The notes beneath the pieces were generated by a model. That model worked only from the letters and a program-made list of their open reading frames with translations. It searched no databases and was not told the DNA's origin. A program made the position numbers and the translations under genes. Shown here piece after piece: positions 1 through 5,864 of a DNA stretch of 6,973 nucleotides. Origin of the DNA: Streptosporangiaceae bacterium. GTDB taxonomy: Bacteria; Actinomycetota; Actinomycetes; Streptosporangiales; Streptosporangiaceae. How positions within the stretch are numbered: position 1 is the stretch's first letter; every line of letters starts with the position of its first letter. The stretch lies in assembly GCA_030050125.1 (NCBI GenBank), contig JASIJN010000259.1, positions 1 through 6,973 of the forward strand, written 5' to 3'.

Positions 1-48
1 GGCACCTAGCCGGGAGAGCGGCCGACCCCAGTGCCTGGGACTTGCGCG

Positions 49-348
49 TTATTTCCGGCGCCGGCCCCAGATCCGTATGACGGCCACTCCCAGGATGGCC
101 AGGCCGACCGCGGCCACCGCCAGGCGGACCTCGGGCCTCGCGACCTGTTCCTTCGCCTGCTCGCGCAGTCGGCGCACGTTGTTGGCCGGGCTTACTCGTT
201 CCGCGAGGGCGTCGATGGTCTGCGCCAGGTTCTCCCGGGTGCGCTCGATCTGCGCGACAATAGCGTCCGGATCCTTCCCGGTTACCGTGCCTTGCACGGC
301 GACCGTACCGTGCAATTCGACGGCGTTGTCCGGATCGGTATCGGCCAT
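49..348 (-). CDS. DUF3618-type small membrane-anchored protein
   Basis: A 99-residue protein of unknown function. Residues 28-52 carry the pattern typical of DUF3618 (PF12277): an 'I..QIERTRENLAQTIDALAERV' type helix rich in Glu, Arg and Thr, followed by a charged linker (57-72). A single predicted transmembrane segment spans about 74-93, and the tail is very basic (GRRRK). It is probably a membrane-tethered helical protein with a cytoplasmic basic end; topology is inferred. The ATG at 348 is chosen because a purine-rich GAAGGGA lies about 8 nt upstream on the coding strand, whereas the longer frame (to 483) adds an Arg/Pro/Gly-rich leader typical of non-coding high-GC DNA. The stop is TAA at 49-51. 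It lies downstream of, and on the same strand as, the gene at 562-1170, with 213 bases between, so it probably has its own promoter. Confidence 0.82.
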   Translation of the reverse strand: MADTDPDNAVELHGTVAVQGTVTGKDPDAIVAQIERTRENLAQTIDALAERVSPANNVRRLREQAKEQVARPEVRLAVAAVGLAILGVAVIRIWGRRRK

Positions 349-519
349 CGCAAGCGTCCCTTCTCTGCCCGCCCCCTTGGCGTGTCCCGAGTTCCCGCTA
401 GTCTTCCAGGCTGGCCCCGCCCGCGCACGGCCGGGGCGCCGGCAGATCGGTTCGTGGCGCCCTCTGTCCCGACGAAGCGGCATAGTCGCGACAGGACCGG
501 CAAACCTCGTGTTCCCCGG

Positions 520-552
520 CCGCCCTGACCCTGGCCCTATCGGGCGGGGCGG
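520..552 (-). terminator. possible hairpin after the 562-1170 gene
   Basis: Just past the stop of the 562-1170 gene, CCGCCC (520-525) can pair with GGGCGG (547-552), with an inner GCCC (534-537) / GGGC (542-545) stem around a TATC loop. There is no U-tract, so this is at best a weak GC-rich transcription stop. The rest of the 349-561 spacer shows no gene. Confidence 0.25.
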
Positions 553-561
553 ATATGTCTC

Positions 562-1170
562 CTAATAATCACGCGAGGGGATCGGCGATTGGCTGGCAAT
601 GGATCGCTCGCGCTGCGTGGCAATCGCGAACAGCAGCGCGTCGATGAGGGCCAGGAACTTCACGGCGTGATCCCTGGTCACCCGGGTCGGGTCCGAGGAG
701 GCCAGGTTGCGAAGCGTCACCACGCCGTCCACCGCCCGGACGACCGACTCCGGAACCAGCCCCTGATCGCGCGCGAACCTGGCCACGGCGGTCGGATCGC
801 CGCTGCCCACCGGGACCAGCTTGCCCGCGGAACCCAGGAGTTCCCGCAGGGCCACCTCCACCGCCCCGAACGCCTGCCCGATGGCCGCCGCCGGATCCTC
901 GTCGGCCACCGTGGCGAACCTGAGCAGCACCGGGATCGCGGGCCCGCCCGGCCGCCCGGCCGACACCGTCGCGGTCAGCTCGGCCTTGGTCTGCCCGGCG
1001 ATCCTGTCGAACTCGGCGTCGGACTGGCCTGAGCGCAGCCGCCGCAGGCCGGACGCCAGTTGCGTGAGAATGTCCACGATCGGGCGGCGCAGGAATGCCA
1101 CGATCGCCACGATCGCCGCCGGCCAGACGACCGCCTTGACGAAGTCGACGACGAACTGCAACCCGGACAT
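562..1170 (-). CDS. membrane-anchored protein with HEPN/DUF4145-like helical domain
   Basis: A 202-residue protein with no family I can name firmly. Residues 8-27 form one hydrophobic transmembrane helix, followed by a basic, amphipathic stretch (28-48). The C-terminal half (about 86-185) is all-helical, in the order DPAAAIGQAF...VEVALRELL, then a variable linker, VARFARDQGLV, a VVTLRNLAS helix and a final ALIDALLFAI helix. This order resembles the HEPN/DUF4145 superfamily, in which an 'RN..AH' motif is usual. Here R154-N155 are present, but S159 sits where the histidine would be, so an RNase activity of the HEPN kind looks unlikely. The start is ATG 1168-1170. No Shine-Dalgarno sequence precedes it, but TACCGT ends 6 nt upstream, suggesting a leaderless mRNA. 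It is divergent from the HAD gene. The domain assignment is inference from pattern only. Confidence 0.8.
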   Translation of the reverse strand: MSGLQFVVDFVKAVVWPAAIVAIVAFLRRPIVDILTQLASGLRRLRSGQSDAEFDRIAGQTKAELTATVSAGRPGGPAIPVLLRFATVADEDPAAAIGQAFGAVEVALRELLGSAGKLVPVGSGDPTAVARFARDQGLVPESVVRAVDGVVTLRNLASSDPTRVTRDHAVKFLALIDALLFAIATQRERSIASQSPIPSRDY

Positions 1171-1176
1171 GGAAGT

Positions 1177-1182
1177 ACGGTA
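1177..1182 (-). promoter_or_regulatory. candidate -10 (TACCGT), leaderless start of the 562-1170 gene
   Basis: TACCGT fits the actinobacterial TANNNT -10 consensus and ends 6 nt before the ATG, placing transcription start at or next to the A of the start codon. No Shine-Dalgarno sequence and no clear -35 are seen. Confidence 0.5.
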
Positions 1183-1279
1183 GCCGAAAACACCGGGTCA
1201 CCGGCCCGGCTCGCGACCCCTGTCCGGGCCGCCCCGGCCCGCCCCGCGGCGCTGAACGGCCGGGCCGCGCGGCGGCGCA

Positions 1280-1285
1280 TAAGCT
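1280..1285 (+). promoter_or_regulatory. candidate -10 (TAAGCT), leaderless start of the HAD gene
   Basis: TAAGCT fits TANNNT and ends 7 nt before the ATG at 1293. The intervening bases (GCTTTCC and nearby) contain no ribosome binding site, so a leaderless transcript is likely. No good -35 hexamer is visible. Confidence 0.55.
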
Positions 1286-1292
1286 GCTTTCC

Positions 1293-1982
1293 ATGGTGGA
1301 GGCGGTCATTTTCGACTGGGGCGGGACGCTGACCCCCTGGCATACGATCGATCACTTCGCGCTATGGCGCGAGGTGTGTGCCCAGCATTTCACCGGCGAT
1401 ATTTCTGAACGCCACGCCTCGGCCATAAGGGCCGCCGAGCGGGAACTGTGGACCGCGGCCGAGCGCGAGCAGCGCAGCGCCACGATCGATCACGTGTTCG
1501 AGCGGGCCGGGGTGACCCCGACCGCGGCCTTCCTGGCCAGCTACTTCGAGGCCTGGCAGCCGCACACGCTCACCGACCCGGACGTGCCCGAGTTGCTCGC
1601 CTACCTGGGCGCTCGTCAGATTCGCGTCGGGGTGCTCTCGAACACGATGTGGCCCCGCAGCTGGCACGAGGAGGTCTTCCGGCGCGACGGCGTGCTCGAC
1701 CTGATCGACGGCGCGGTCTACAGCAGCGAGATCGACTGGACCAAGCCGCACCCCGAGGCGTTCCGCGCGGCGATGGCCGCCGTGGGGGTCGGCGACCCGG
1801 CCGCCTGCGTGTTCGTCGGCGACCGGCCCTACGACGACGTGTACGGCGCCAAGCGGGCCGGGATGCGCGCGGTGCTGGTCCCGCACAGCGACGTGCCCGG
1901 ATTCGAGGGGGCCGAGCCCGACGCGGTCATCACCAGGCTGGCCGACCTGGCTCCTGTGGTCGAGACGTGGCGTAACGCCTGA
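1293..1982 (+). CDS. HAD-family hydrolase (probable phosphatase)
   Basis: A 229-residue cytoplasmic HAD-superfamily protein of subfamily I layout. Motif I is FDWGGTL (nucleophile D8), the cap region is helical (about 15-95), motif II is VLSNTMW (S116-N117), the motif III lysine is in DWTKPHPEAF (K151), and motif IV is VFVGDRPYDDVYGAKRAGM (D177, D181, D182). Such proteins hydrolyse phosphate esters of small metabolites through an aspartyl-phosphate; the substrate cannot be read from sequence. The usual second aspartate of motif I (DxD) is replaced by G10, as in the DxGG branch of the superfamily, so phosphatase activity may be weak or use another acid/base. The ATG at 1293 is directly followed by GTG. 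A TANNNT hexamer 7 nt upstream points to leaderless expression. The gene ends 3 nt short of the tRNA gene on the other strand. Confidence 0.93.
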   Translation: MVEAVIFDWGGTLTPWHTIDHFALWREVCAQHFTGDISERHASAIRAAERELWTAAEREQRSATIDHVFERAGVTPTAAFLASYFEAWQPHTLTDPDVPELLAYLGARQIRVGVLSNTMWPRSWHEEVFRRDGVLDLIDGAVYSSEIDWTKPHPEAFRAAMAAVGVGDPAACVFVGDRPYDDVYGAKRAGMRAVLVPHSDVPGFEGAEPDAVITRLADLAPVVETWRNA

Positions 1983-1985
1983 ACG

Positions 1986-2059
1986 TGGGGCCGGTGGGAT
2001 TCGAACCCACACTGTCAAGGACCTAAACCTTGCGCCTCCTGCCGTTGGGCTACGGCCCC
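1986..2059 (-). tRNA. tRNA with anticodon UAG (formal tRNA-Leu, codon CUA) but short variable loop
   Basis: A full cloverleaf folds on the minus strand. The 7-bp acceptor GGGGCCG (2059-2053) pairs perfectly with CGGCCCC (1993-1987), with discriminator A at 1986. The T-stem GUGGG/CCCAC closes a perfect UUCGAAU loop. The anticodon stem CAAGG/CCUUG closes the loop UUUAGGU, giving U33, anticodon UAG (2025-2023) and G37. The variable region is only ACAGU (2015-2011), 5 nt, so this is a class I tRNA, whereas bacterial tRNA-Leu is class II with a long variable arm. The D-arm is slightly irregular: GCC/GGC stem, a C.A mismatch or bulge, and GG present for T-loop contact. CCA is not encoded. It follows the bcp stop by 23 nt on the same strand, so it may be processed from the bcp transcript. 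That it is a tRNA is secure; its amino acid is not. Confidence 0.92.
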
Positions 2060-2082
2060 AGCAATACCTCACCTGCGGTATA

Positions 2083-2553
2083 TCAGACGCCGAGGTCGTT
2101 GCGGAGGCGGGCGACGTGGCCGGTGGCCTTGACGCCGTAGTACGCGCGCTCGATCTTGCCGTCCGCGCCGATCACGAACGTGGACCTGATCACGCCGACC
2201 GTCGTCTTGCCGTACATCATCTTCTCGCCGAAGGCGCCGTACGCCTTGAGCACCTCGCGGCCGGGGTCCGACAGCAGCGGGAACGTCAGGCCCTCCTTCT
2301 CGCGGAACCTGGCCAGCCTGGCCGGGGCGTCCGGCGAGATGCCGAGCACCGTGAACCCCGCGTCGGACAGGTCGCGCTTGCTGTCCCGGAAGTCGCAGGC
2401 CTGCTTGGTGCAGCCGGGCGTCATGGCCGCCGGGTAGAAGTAGATGATCACGGGGCTGCCGCGCAGCGCCGACAGGCTCACCTGGTTCCCGTCCGCGTCG
2501 GGCAGGGTGAAGTCGGGCGCAGGATCCCCTGGAGCCAGCCGATCGTCGCTCAC
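2083..2553 (-). CDS. bcp: thiol peroxidase, Bcp/PrxQ peroxiredoxin
   Basis: A 156-residue thioredoxin-fold peroxiredoxin of the Bcp/PrxQ class, which reduces hydrogen peroxide and organic hydroperoxides in the cytoplasm using thioredoxin. The N-terminus GDPAPDFTLPD is typical. The active site reads TPGCTKQACDFRD, with peroxidatic C48 and resolving C53 four residues apart, the hallmark of the alpha-helical PrxQ type, which forms an intramolecular disulfide. A later GVIRSTFVIGADGKI strand pair is also typical. The start is the GTG at 2551-2553, because GGAGG lies 9 nt upstream; the GTG two codons earlier (2557-2559) would be only 3 nt from it. TAGGTT at 2588-2593 is a candidate -10, giving a short leader of about 30 nt. 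It is divergent from the lipoprotein gene and followed by the tRNA. Confidence 0.95.
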   Translation of the reverse strand: MSDDRLAPGDPAPDFTLPDADGNQVSLSALRGSPVIIYFYPAAMTPGCTKQACDFRDSKRDLSDAGFTVLGISPDAPARLARFREKEGLTFPLLSDPGREVLKAYGAFGEKMMYGKTTVGVIRSTFVIGADGKIERAYYGVKATGHVARLRNDLGV

Positions 2554-2587
2554 GCGCACTCCCCTCCAGTCCGTGCCGGTCGCACCA

Positions 2588-2593
2588 AACCTA
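2588..2593 (-). promoter_or_regulatory. candidate -10 (TAGGTT) of bcp
   Basis: TAGGTT fits TANNNT on the minus strand, 34 nt before the GTG start at 2553. With the GGAGG ribosome binding site in between, this gives a normal leadered mRNA, in contrast to many neighbours. The -35 is not recognisable. Confidence 0.4.
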
Positions 2594-2608
2594 CCGGGCG
2601 CGGCCGGC

Positions 2609-2614
2609 TAGCCT
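2609..2614 (+). promoter_or_regulatory. candidate -10 (TAGCCT), leaderless start of the lipoprotein gene
   Basis: TAGCCT fits TANNNT and ends 6 nt before the ATG at 2621; no Shine-Dalgarno sequence is present. It overlaps the palindrome GGCTAGCC (2606-2613) and lies about 16 bases from the opposing bcp -10, so the two divergent promoters are packed into about 67 bases. Confidence 0.5.
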
Positions 2615-2620
2615 GCCGTC

Positions 2621-3493
2621 ATGACGCACCCTTCGACGGATTCGCCCGCTATCGTAGGCCGGCCACGCGCGGTCACGGTCGCGGCCTGCGCCGCGGCAGT
2701 CGCCTTACTGGCGGGCTGCGGCGGCGGGACCGGCTCCGCCGCGTCGATGACCCCGCGCATGGCCATCAGCCTGGCCGCGGACCGGACGCAGAGCGTGAAC
2801 ACGATGGGCGCGATCATCTCGATCGACCTCAACGGCCCGGCCGGCTCGATCACGACCGGCACCGTCCAGGTTCAGCTGAAGCCGAGCCTGCTCGCGGACG
2901 AGAACCTCGCCATCGTGACCCAGGGGCAGACGCTCCCCTTGACGGAGATCGTGTCCGCGAAGGCCGTCTACCTGAAGTCGACCGCGTTCTCCTCGATCTC
3001 CGCGCTCGCCGGGCAGACCGGCAAGGCCTGGATCGAGCTCCCGCTCTCCGACATGTCGGGGAAGTCGGCCGCCATCTTCTCGAACCTGCTGCAGAACGTT
3101 CAGAACGGCGATCCGCTGACCCAGACCAGGATGCTGGCCGCCTCGAAGAACGTCCGCGCGGTCGGCAGGCAGGTCGTCGACGGCGTCCGGACCACGCACT
3201 ACGAGGGCACGTTCAGCGCGGCGGACGGGCTGGCCGAGCTGCCCGCCAGCCTCCGCAAGCAGGCCGCGCCCATGCTGAGCCTGATCACCGGCGCCGTCAC
3301 GTTCAACGTCTGGATCGACGCCAGCCACCAGGTACGCATGATCACCGAGGTTGAGACGGTCATGGGCGAGACCGTGGACCAGAGCATGAACATCTCGTCC
3401 GTCAACCAACCGCTGCACATCGCCCTGCCCGCCCCGAGCCAGGTGATGGTCGTGCCGGCCAGCTCGCTCGGCACCGCCAGCGCGAGCAGCTGA
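2621..3493 (+). CDS. secreted lipoprotein, LppX/LprAFG- or LolA-like (tentative)
   Basis: A 290-residue predicted lipoprotein. A polar, basic N-region (1-17) is followed by a hydrophobic helix (18-31) and the lipobox LLAGC, with C33 as the lipid-modified residue, then a Gly/Ser linker. The mature part (about 45-280) is rich in beta-strand-like segments and lacks further membrane helices. Its layout (repeated strands, a 'VDGVRTTHYEGTF' segment, a 'VTFNVWIDASHQVRMI' strand and a Ser/Ala-rich tail) resembles actinobacterial lipid-binding lipoproteins of the LppX/LprG (DUF1396) and LolA type. That would imply a role in carrying a lipid or small hydrophobic ligand at the outer face of the membrane; this is inference. 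Leu29, inside the signal peptide, is encoded by TTA, rare in such genomes. The gene converges on rdgB, with 12 bases between the stops and no clear terminator. Confidence 0.9.
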   Translation: MTHPSTDSPAIVGRPRAVTVAACAAAVALLAGCGGGTGSAASMTPRMAISLAADRTQSVNTMGAIISIDLNGPAGSITTGTVQVQLKPSLLADENLAIVTQGQTLPLTEIVSAKAVYLKSTAFSSISALAGQTGKAWIELPLSDMSGKSAAIFSNLLQNVQNGDPLTQTRMLAASKNVRAVGRQVVDGVRTTHYEGTFSAADGLAELPASLRKQAAPMLSLITGAVTFNVWIDASHQVRMITEVETVMGETVDQSMNISSVNQPLHIALPAPSQVMVVPASSLGTASASS

Positions 3494-3505
3494 GCGACGG
3501 GCCGG

Positions 3506-4144
3506 TCACCCCAGAGCGGCCGCGATCACCGGGGCCAGCGCGCGCAGCGCGCGGCCCCGGTGGCTGATCGCGTCCTTCGCCTCCGGGCTCATCTGCGCCG
3601 TGGTCAGCTCCGACGAGTCCGGGACGAAGATCGGGTCGTAGCCGAACCCGTTGCTGCCCCGTGGCTCGCGGATCAGCCTGCCGTAGAGCGCGCCCTCGCT
3701 GAGGTGCTCCGGCCCGGACGGCAGCACCAGGGCCGCCGTGCAGAAGAAGTGCGCGCCGCGCCGGTCGTCCGGCACGTCGGCGGTCTGGGCCAGCAGCAGC
3801 CGCAGGTTGGCCTCGTCGTCCCCGTGCCCGCCGGACCAGCGGGCCGACAGCACGCCGGGCATCCCGTTCAGGGCGTCCACGCACAGGCCGGAGTCGTCGG
3901 CCACCGAGGGCAGGCCGGTGAACTTCGCCACCGCCCGCGCCTTCAGCAGCGCGTTCTCGGCGAACGTGGCACCGGTCTCGGCCACGTCCGGCGCCCCGGG
4001 GAACTCGCCGAGACCGGCCAGCTCCACCCATACGTGCTCGACGGCCAGGATCCGCTCCAGCTCGACTAGCTTGCCGGGGTTGGCCGTGGCCAGGACGAGT
4101 CTCGGCCGGCCCGATGGGGAGGAGCCGGCGCGTTCAGAACTCAT
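3506..4144 (-). CDS. rdgB: RdgB/HAM1-type dITP/XTP pyrophosphatase
   Basis: A 212-residue non-canonical purine NTP pyrophosphatase, which hydrolyses dITP, ITP and XTP to monophosphate and pyrophosphate so that damaged bases are not built into DNA or RNA. Family motifs are all present in order: [14 protein letters not shown] (N22, K25), [10 protein letters not shown] (60-69), [12 protein letters not shown] (D84 as the likely general base), [17 protein letters not shown] (164-173) and the C-terminal SHRGRAL (194-200). Length is normal for actinobacteria apart from a short N-terminal extension (residues 1-14). The start is ATG 4142-4144, which overlaps the rph stop as ATGA, indicating translational coupling; no Shine-Dalgarno sequence is visible, fitting coupling. 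The rph-rdgB pair is conserved in actinobacteria (Rv1340-Rv1341 in M. tuberculosis). Leu26 is encoded by CTA. Confidence 0.96.
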   Translation of the reverse strand: MSSERAGSSPSGRPRLVLATANPGKLVELERILAVEHVWVELAGLGEFPGAPDVAETGATFAENALLKARAVAKFTGLPSVADDSGLCVDALNGMPGVLSARWSGGHGDDEANLRLLLAQTADVPDDRRGAHFFCTAALVLPSGPEHLSEGALYGRLIREPRGSNGFGYDPIFVPDSSELTTAQMSPEAKDAISHRGRALRALAPVIAAALG

Positions 4145-4863
4145 GTCTGGGACAGCGCGCGGCGCTGGATCCCGGTCAGCTCCCGGCAGCCGGCCACGGC
4201 GAGCCGCAGCAGCTCGTCGAGCAGCTCGCGGCCGAACGGCTCGCGCTCGGCCGTGCCCTGGATCTCGACGAAGCTGCCGTCGCCGGTGCAGACCACGTTC
4301 ATGTCGGTCTCGGCCGCGACGTCCTCCTCGTAGCACAGGTCCAGCCGGGGCTGCCCGTCGACGATCCCCACGCTGACCGCGGCCACCGAGCCGACCAGCG
4401 GGTCGCCCTTGGTGCGCTTGCGGCCGCGCAGCCAGGAGATCGCGTCGGCCAGCGCCACGTACCCGCCGGTGATCGCGGCGGTGCGGGTGCCGCCGTCGGC
4501 CTGCAGCACGTCGCAGTCCACGATGATCGTGTTGTCGCCCAGCGCCTTGGGGTCCACGCAGGCCCGCAGCGACCGGCCGACCAGGCGGGAGATCTCCATG
4601 GTCCGCCCGCCGAGCTTGCCCTTGACCGACTCCCGGTCGCCGCGCGTGTTCGTGGCCCGCGGCAGCATCGCGTACTCGGCCGTGACCCAGCCCAGGCCGC
4701 TGCCGCGGCGCCATCGCGGCAGCTCCTCCGAGACGCTGGCCGCGCACAGCACGCGGGTCGCGCCGAACTCGACCAGCACCGATCCCTCGGCGTGGTCGAG
4801 CCATCCCCTGGTGATCTTAACCTCACGTAGCTGTTCCGGGCCGCGCCCGTCCGGTCGAGACAT
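4141..4863 (-). CDS. rph: ribonuclease PH
   Basis: A 240-residue RNase PH, a phosphorolytic 3'-5' exoribonuclease that trims tRNA 3' ends in the cytoplasm and works as a hexameric ring. The protein starts with [19 protein letters not shown] and shows [16 protein letters not shown] (56-71), [16 protein letters not shown] (86-101), the phosphate-binding [18 protein letters not shown] (116-133, with T126-R127), the metal-site region [11 protein letters not shown] (181-191) and EIQGTAE (200-206). Length is as expected. The start is ATG 4861-4863, with TACGCT ending 7 nt upstream and no Shine-Dalgarno sequence, so it may be transcribed leaderless from its own promoter. That promoter lies inside the open frame that continues from the upstream epimerase gene. 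It overlaps rdgB by 4 nt. Leu12 is encoded by CTA. Confidence 0.97.
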   Translation of the reverse strand: MSRPDGRGPEQLREVKITRGWLDHAEGSVLVEFGATRVLCAASVSEELPRWRRGSGLGWVTAEYAMLPRATNTRGDRESVKGKLGGRTMEISRLVGRSLRACVDPKALGDNTIIVDCDVLQADGGTRTAAITGGYVALADAISWLRGRKRTKGDPLVGSVAAVSVGIVDGQPRLDLCYEEDVAAETDMNVVCTGDGSFVEIQGTAEREPFGRELLDELLRLAVAGCRELTGIQRRALSQT

Positions 4864-5825
4864 GCGGGCCAGCGTACCGGCACCTGTAAGTGGGTGGCCC
4901 GGTCGGGCGCCCCGGCCCCGATCCAGTGGTACACCTCGCGCACGCCGTCGGCCAGCGGGACGGCCGGCCGCCAGCCCAGGTCGCGCCGGGCCTTATCGGC
5001 GGCCAGCGCGCTGCGCTGCAGCTCACCGGGGCGCGCCGGGGCGAACACCGGGTCGACCTCGCAGTCGGCCGCCCCGGCGATCAGGCGGGCCAGGTCGAGC
5101 ACGCTGACCTCGACCCCGGTCCCGATGTTCCAGATGCCCGGCCGGCCATGGTCGGCGGCGGCCAGGAACGCCGCCACGGCGTCGCTCACGTGGACGTAGT
5201 CGCGGGTCTGGGTTCCGTCCCCGTAGATGACCGGCCGCTCCCCGGCCAGCACCCGCCCGCAGAAGATCGGGATCACCCCGGACTCCCCGGCCGGGTCCTG
5301 CCGCGGACCGTACACGTTGGCCAGCCGCAGGATCGTGTGCCTGCACCCGTGCAGCCGGTTGTACAGGCTCACGTACTGCTCCGCGCAGTACTTGGCCACG
5401 CCGTACGGCGACTCGGGCAGCGGCAGCACGTCCTCCAGCGACGGGATCGGCGCATCCCGGCCGTAGAGGGCGCCCCCGGTGGAGCAGAACAGCACCCGGG
5501 CGTCCGCCGCGCGCGCCGCCTCGAGGACGTTGACGGTCCCCACCGCGTTGGTCTGCGCGTCGTCGGCGGGCGCCGCCACCGAGACCCGGACGTCGATCTG
5601 GGCGGCCAGGTGGCAGATCAGCTCGGGCCTGGTCCGCCGGACCAGCCCGGCCAGCTGGCCGGCGGCGGTGATGCTCAGCTTGTGCAGGATGGCCTGGTCG
5701 TCCAGGCGGGCGTCGCGGCCGCGGGAGAGGTCGTCGACCACCAGTACCTCGTCCCCCCTAGCCAGGAACGCGTCAGTCAGGTGTGAGCCGATGAAGCCGG
5801 CGCCGCCGGTGACGAGTACGCGCAT
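4299..5825 (-). CDS. GalE-like NAD-dependent sugar-nucleotide epimerase, stop codon apparently lost
   Basis: An extended short-chain dehydrogenase/reductase that most resembles actinobacterial UDP-glucose 4-epimerases. It has the NAD-binding [10 protein letters not shown] (6-15), HLAAQIDVR (72-80), the catalytic S/T in CSTGGALYG (114-122), Y141-x3-K145, [10 protein letters not shown] (169-178), [10 protein letters not shown] (208-217) and a C-terminal [13 protein letters not shown] (283-295). Such enzymes interconvert UDP-sugars for polysaccharide or glycan synthesis; the exact sugar is unknown. The family normally ends about residue 305-315, yet this frame has no stop until 4299-4301, giving 508 residues. 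Residues after about 313 are an Arg/Ala/Ser/Cys-rich shadow of rph read in another frame. Codon 313 is TTA (4887-4889), one base from TAA. The start ATG 5823-5825 has TAAACT 8 nt upstream and no Shine-Dalgarno sequence. The functional part is probably 4890-5825. Confidence 0.8.
   Translation of the reverse strand: MRVLVTGGAGFIGSHLTDAFLARGDEVLVVDDLSRGRDARLDDQAILHKLSITAAGQLAGLVRRTRPELICHLAAQIDVRVSVAAPADDAQTNAVGTVNVLEAARAADARVLFCSTGGALYGRDAPIPSLEDVLPLPESPYGVAKYCAEQYVSLYNRLHGCRHTILRLANVYGPRQDPAGESGVIPIFCGRVLAGERPVIYGDGTQTRDYVHVSDAVAAFLAAADHGRPGIWNIGTGVEVSVLDLARLIAGAADCEVDPVFAPARPGELQRSALAADKARRDLGWRPAVPLADGVREVYHWIGAGAPDRATHLQVPVRWPACLDRTGAARNSYVRLRSPGDGSTTPRDRCWSSSARPACCARPASRRSCRDGAAAAAWAGSRPSTRCCRGPRTRAATGSRSRASSAGGPWRSPAWSAGRCGPAWTPRRWATTRSSWTATCCRPTAAPAPPRSPAGTWRWPTRSPGCAAASAPRATRWSARWPRSAWGSSTGSPGWTCATRRTSRPRPT
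4871..4876 (-). promoter_or_regulatory. candidate -10 (TACGCT), leaderless start of rph
   Basis: TACGCT fits TANNNT and ends 7 nt before the rph ATG; the bases between (GGCCCGC) hold no ribosome binding site. It lies within the continuing epimerase frame, so rph can be transcribed independently of the genes upstream. Confidence 0.5.
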
Positions 5826-5833
5826 AGGAGAGG

Positions 5834-5839
5834 AGTTTA
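5834..5839 (-). promoter_or_regulatory. candidate -10 (TAAACT), leaderless start of the epimerase gene
   Basis: TAAACT fits TANNNT and ends 8 nt before the ATG at 5825. The bases between (CCTCTCCT) are pyrimidine-rich, the opposite of a Shine-Dalgarno sequence. It sits in the 39-base gap after the metallo-hydrolase gene, giving the epimerase its own transcription start. Confidence 0.5.
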
Positions 5840-5864
5840 GGCCGCTACCACGCCTTTTCCGGAG

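Noticed and set aside
26..40. Short CCCA-N5-TGGG hairpin after the DUF3618 gene as a terminator
   Set aside because: Only 4 bp of stem and no U-tract; too easily found by chance at this GC content.
488..520. GGAAC ... GTC pattern resembling an ECF sigma-factor promoter upstream of the DUF3618 gene
   Set aside because: It is more than 140 bases from the start codon, the spacing does not fit well, and such short motifs are frequent by chance.
1986..2059. tRNA as an attachment site for an integrated element
   Set aside because: No integrase, no direct repeat of the tRNA 3' end and no foreign-looking genes on either side; the flanks are ordinary chromosomal genes.
2064..2081. ATACC/GGTAT inverted repeat between bcp and the tRNA as a terminator
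   Set aside because: A 5-bp AT-containing stem with an 8-nt loop and no U-tract is too weak; it more likely reflects chance or a processing spacer.
2116..3354. Long 412-codon plus-strand open frame crossing bcp and the lipoprotein gene
   Set aside because: It is antisense to bcp and out of frame with the lipoprotein gene. Its Arg/Gly/Ala/His-rich composition is typical of a shadow frame in GC-rich DNA, and both overlapped genes have clear family motifs.
3506..4804. A 432-codon frame that would make RdgB twice as long
   Set aside because: The extension lies over rph in another frame and is low-complexity. The ATG at 4144, overlapping the rph stop, gives a normal-length RdgB.
4890..5786. Plus-strand 298-codon frame opposite the epimerase gene
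   Set aside because: Composition (Gly, Arg, Pro, Val, His rich) has no recognisable motif and mirrors the codon bias of the epimerase on the other strand.
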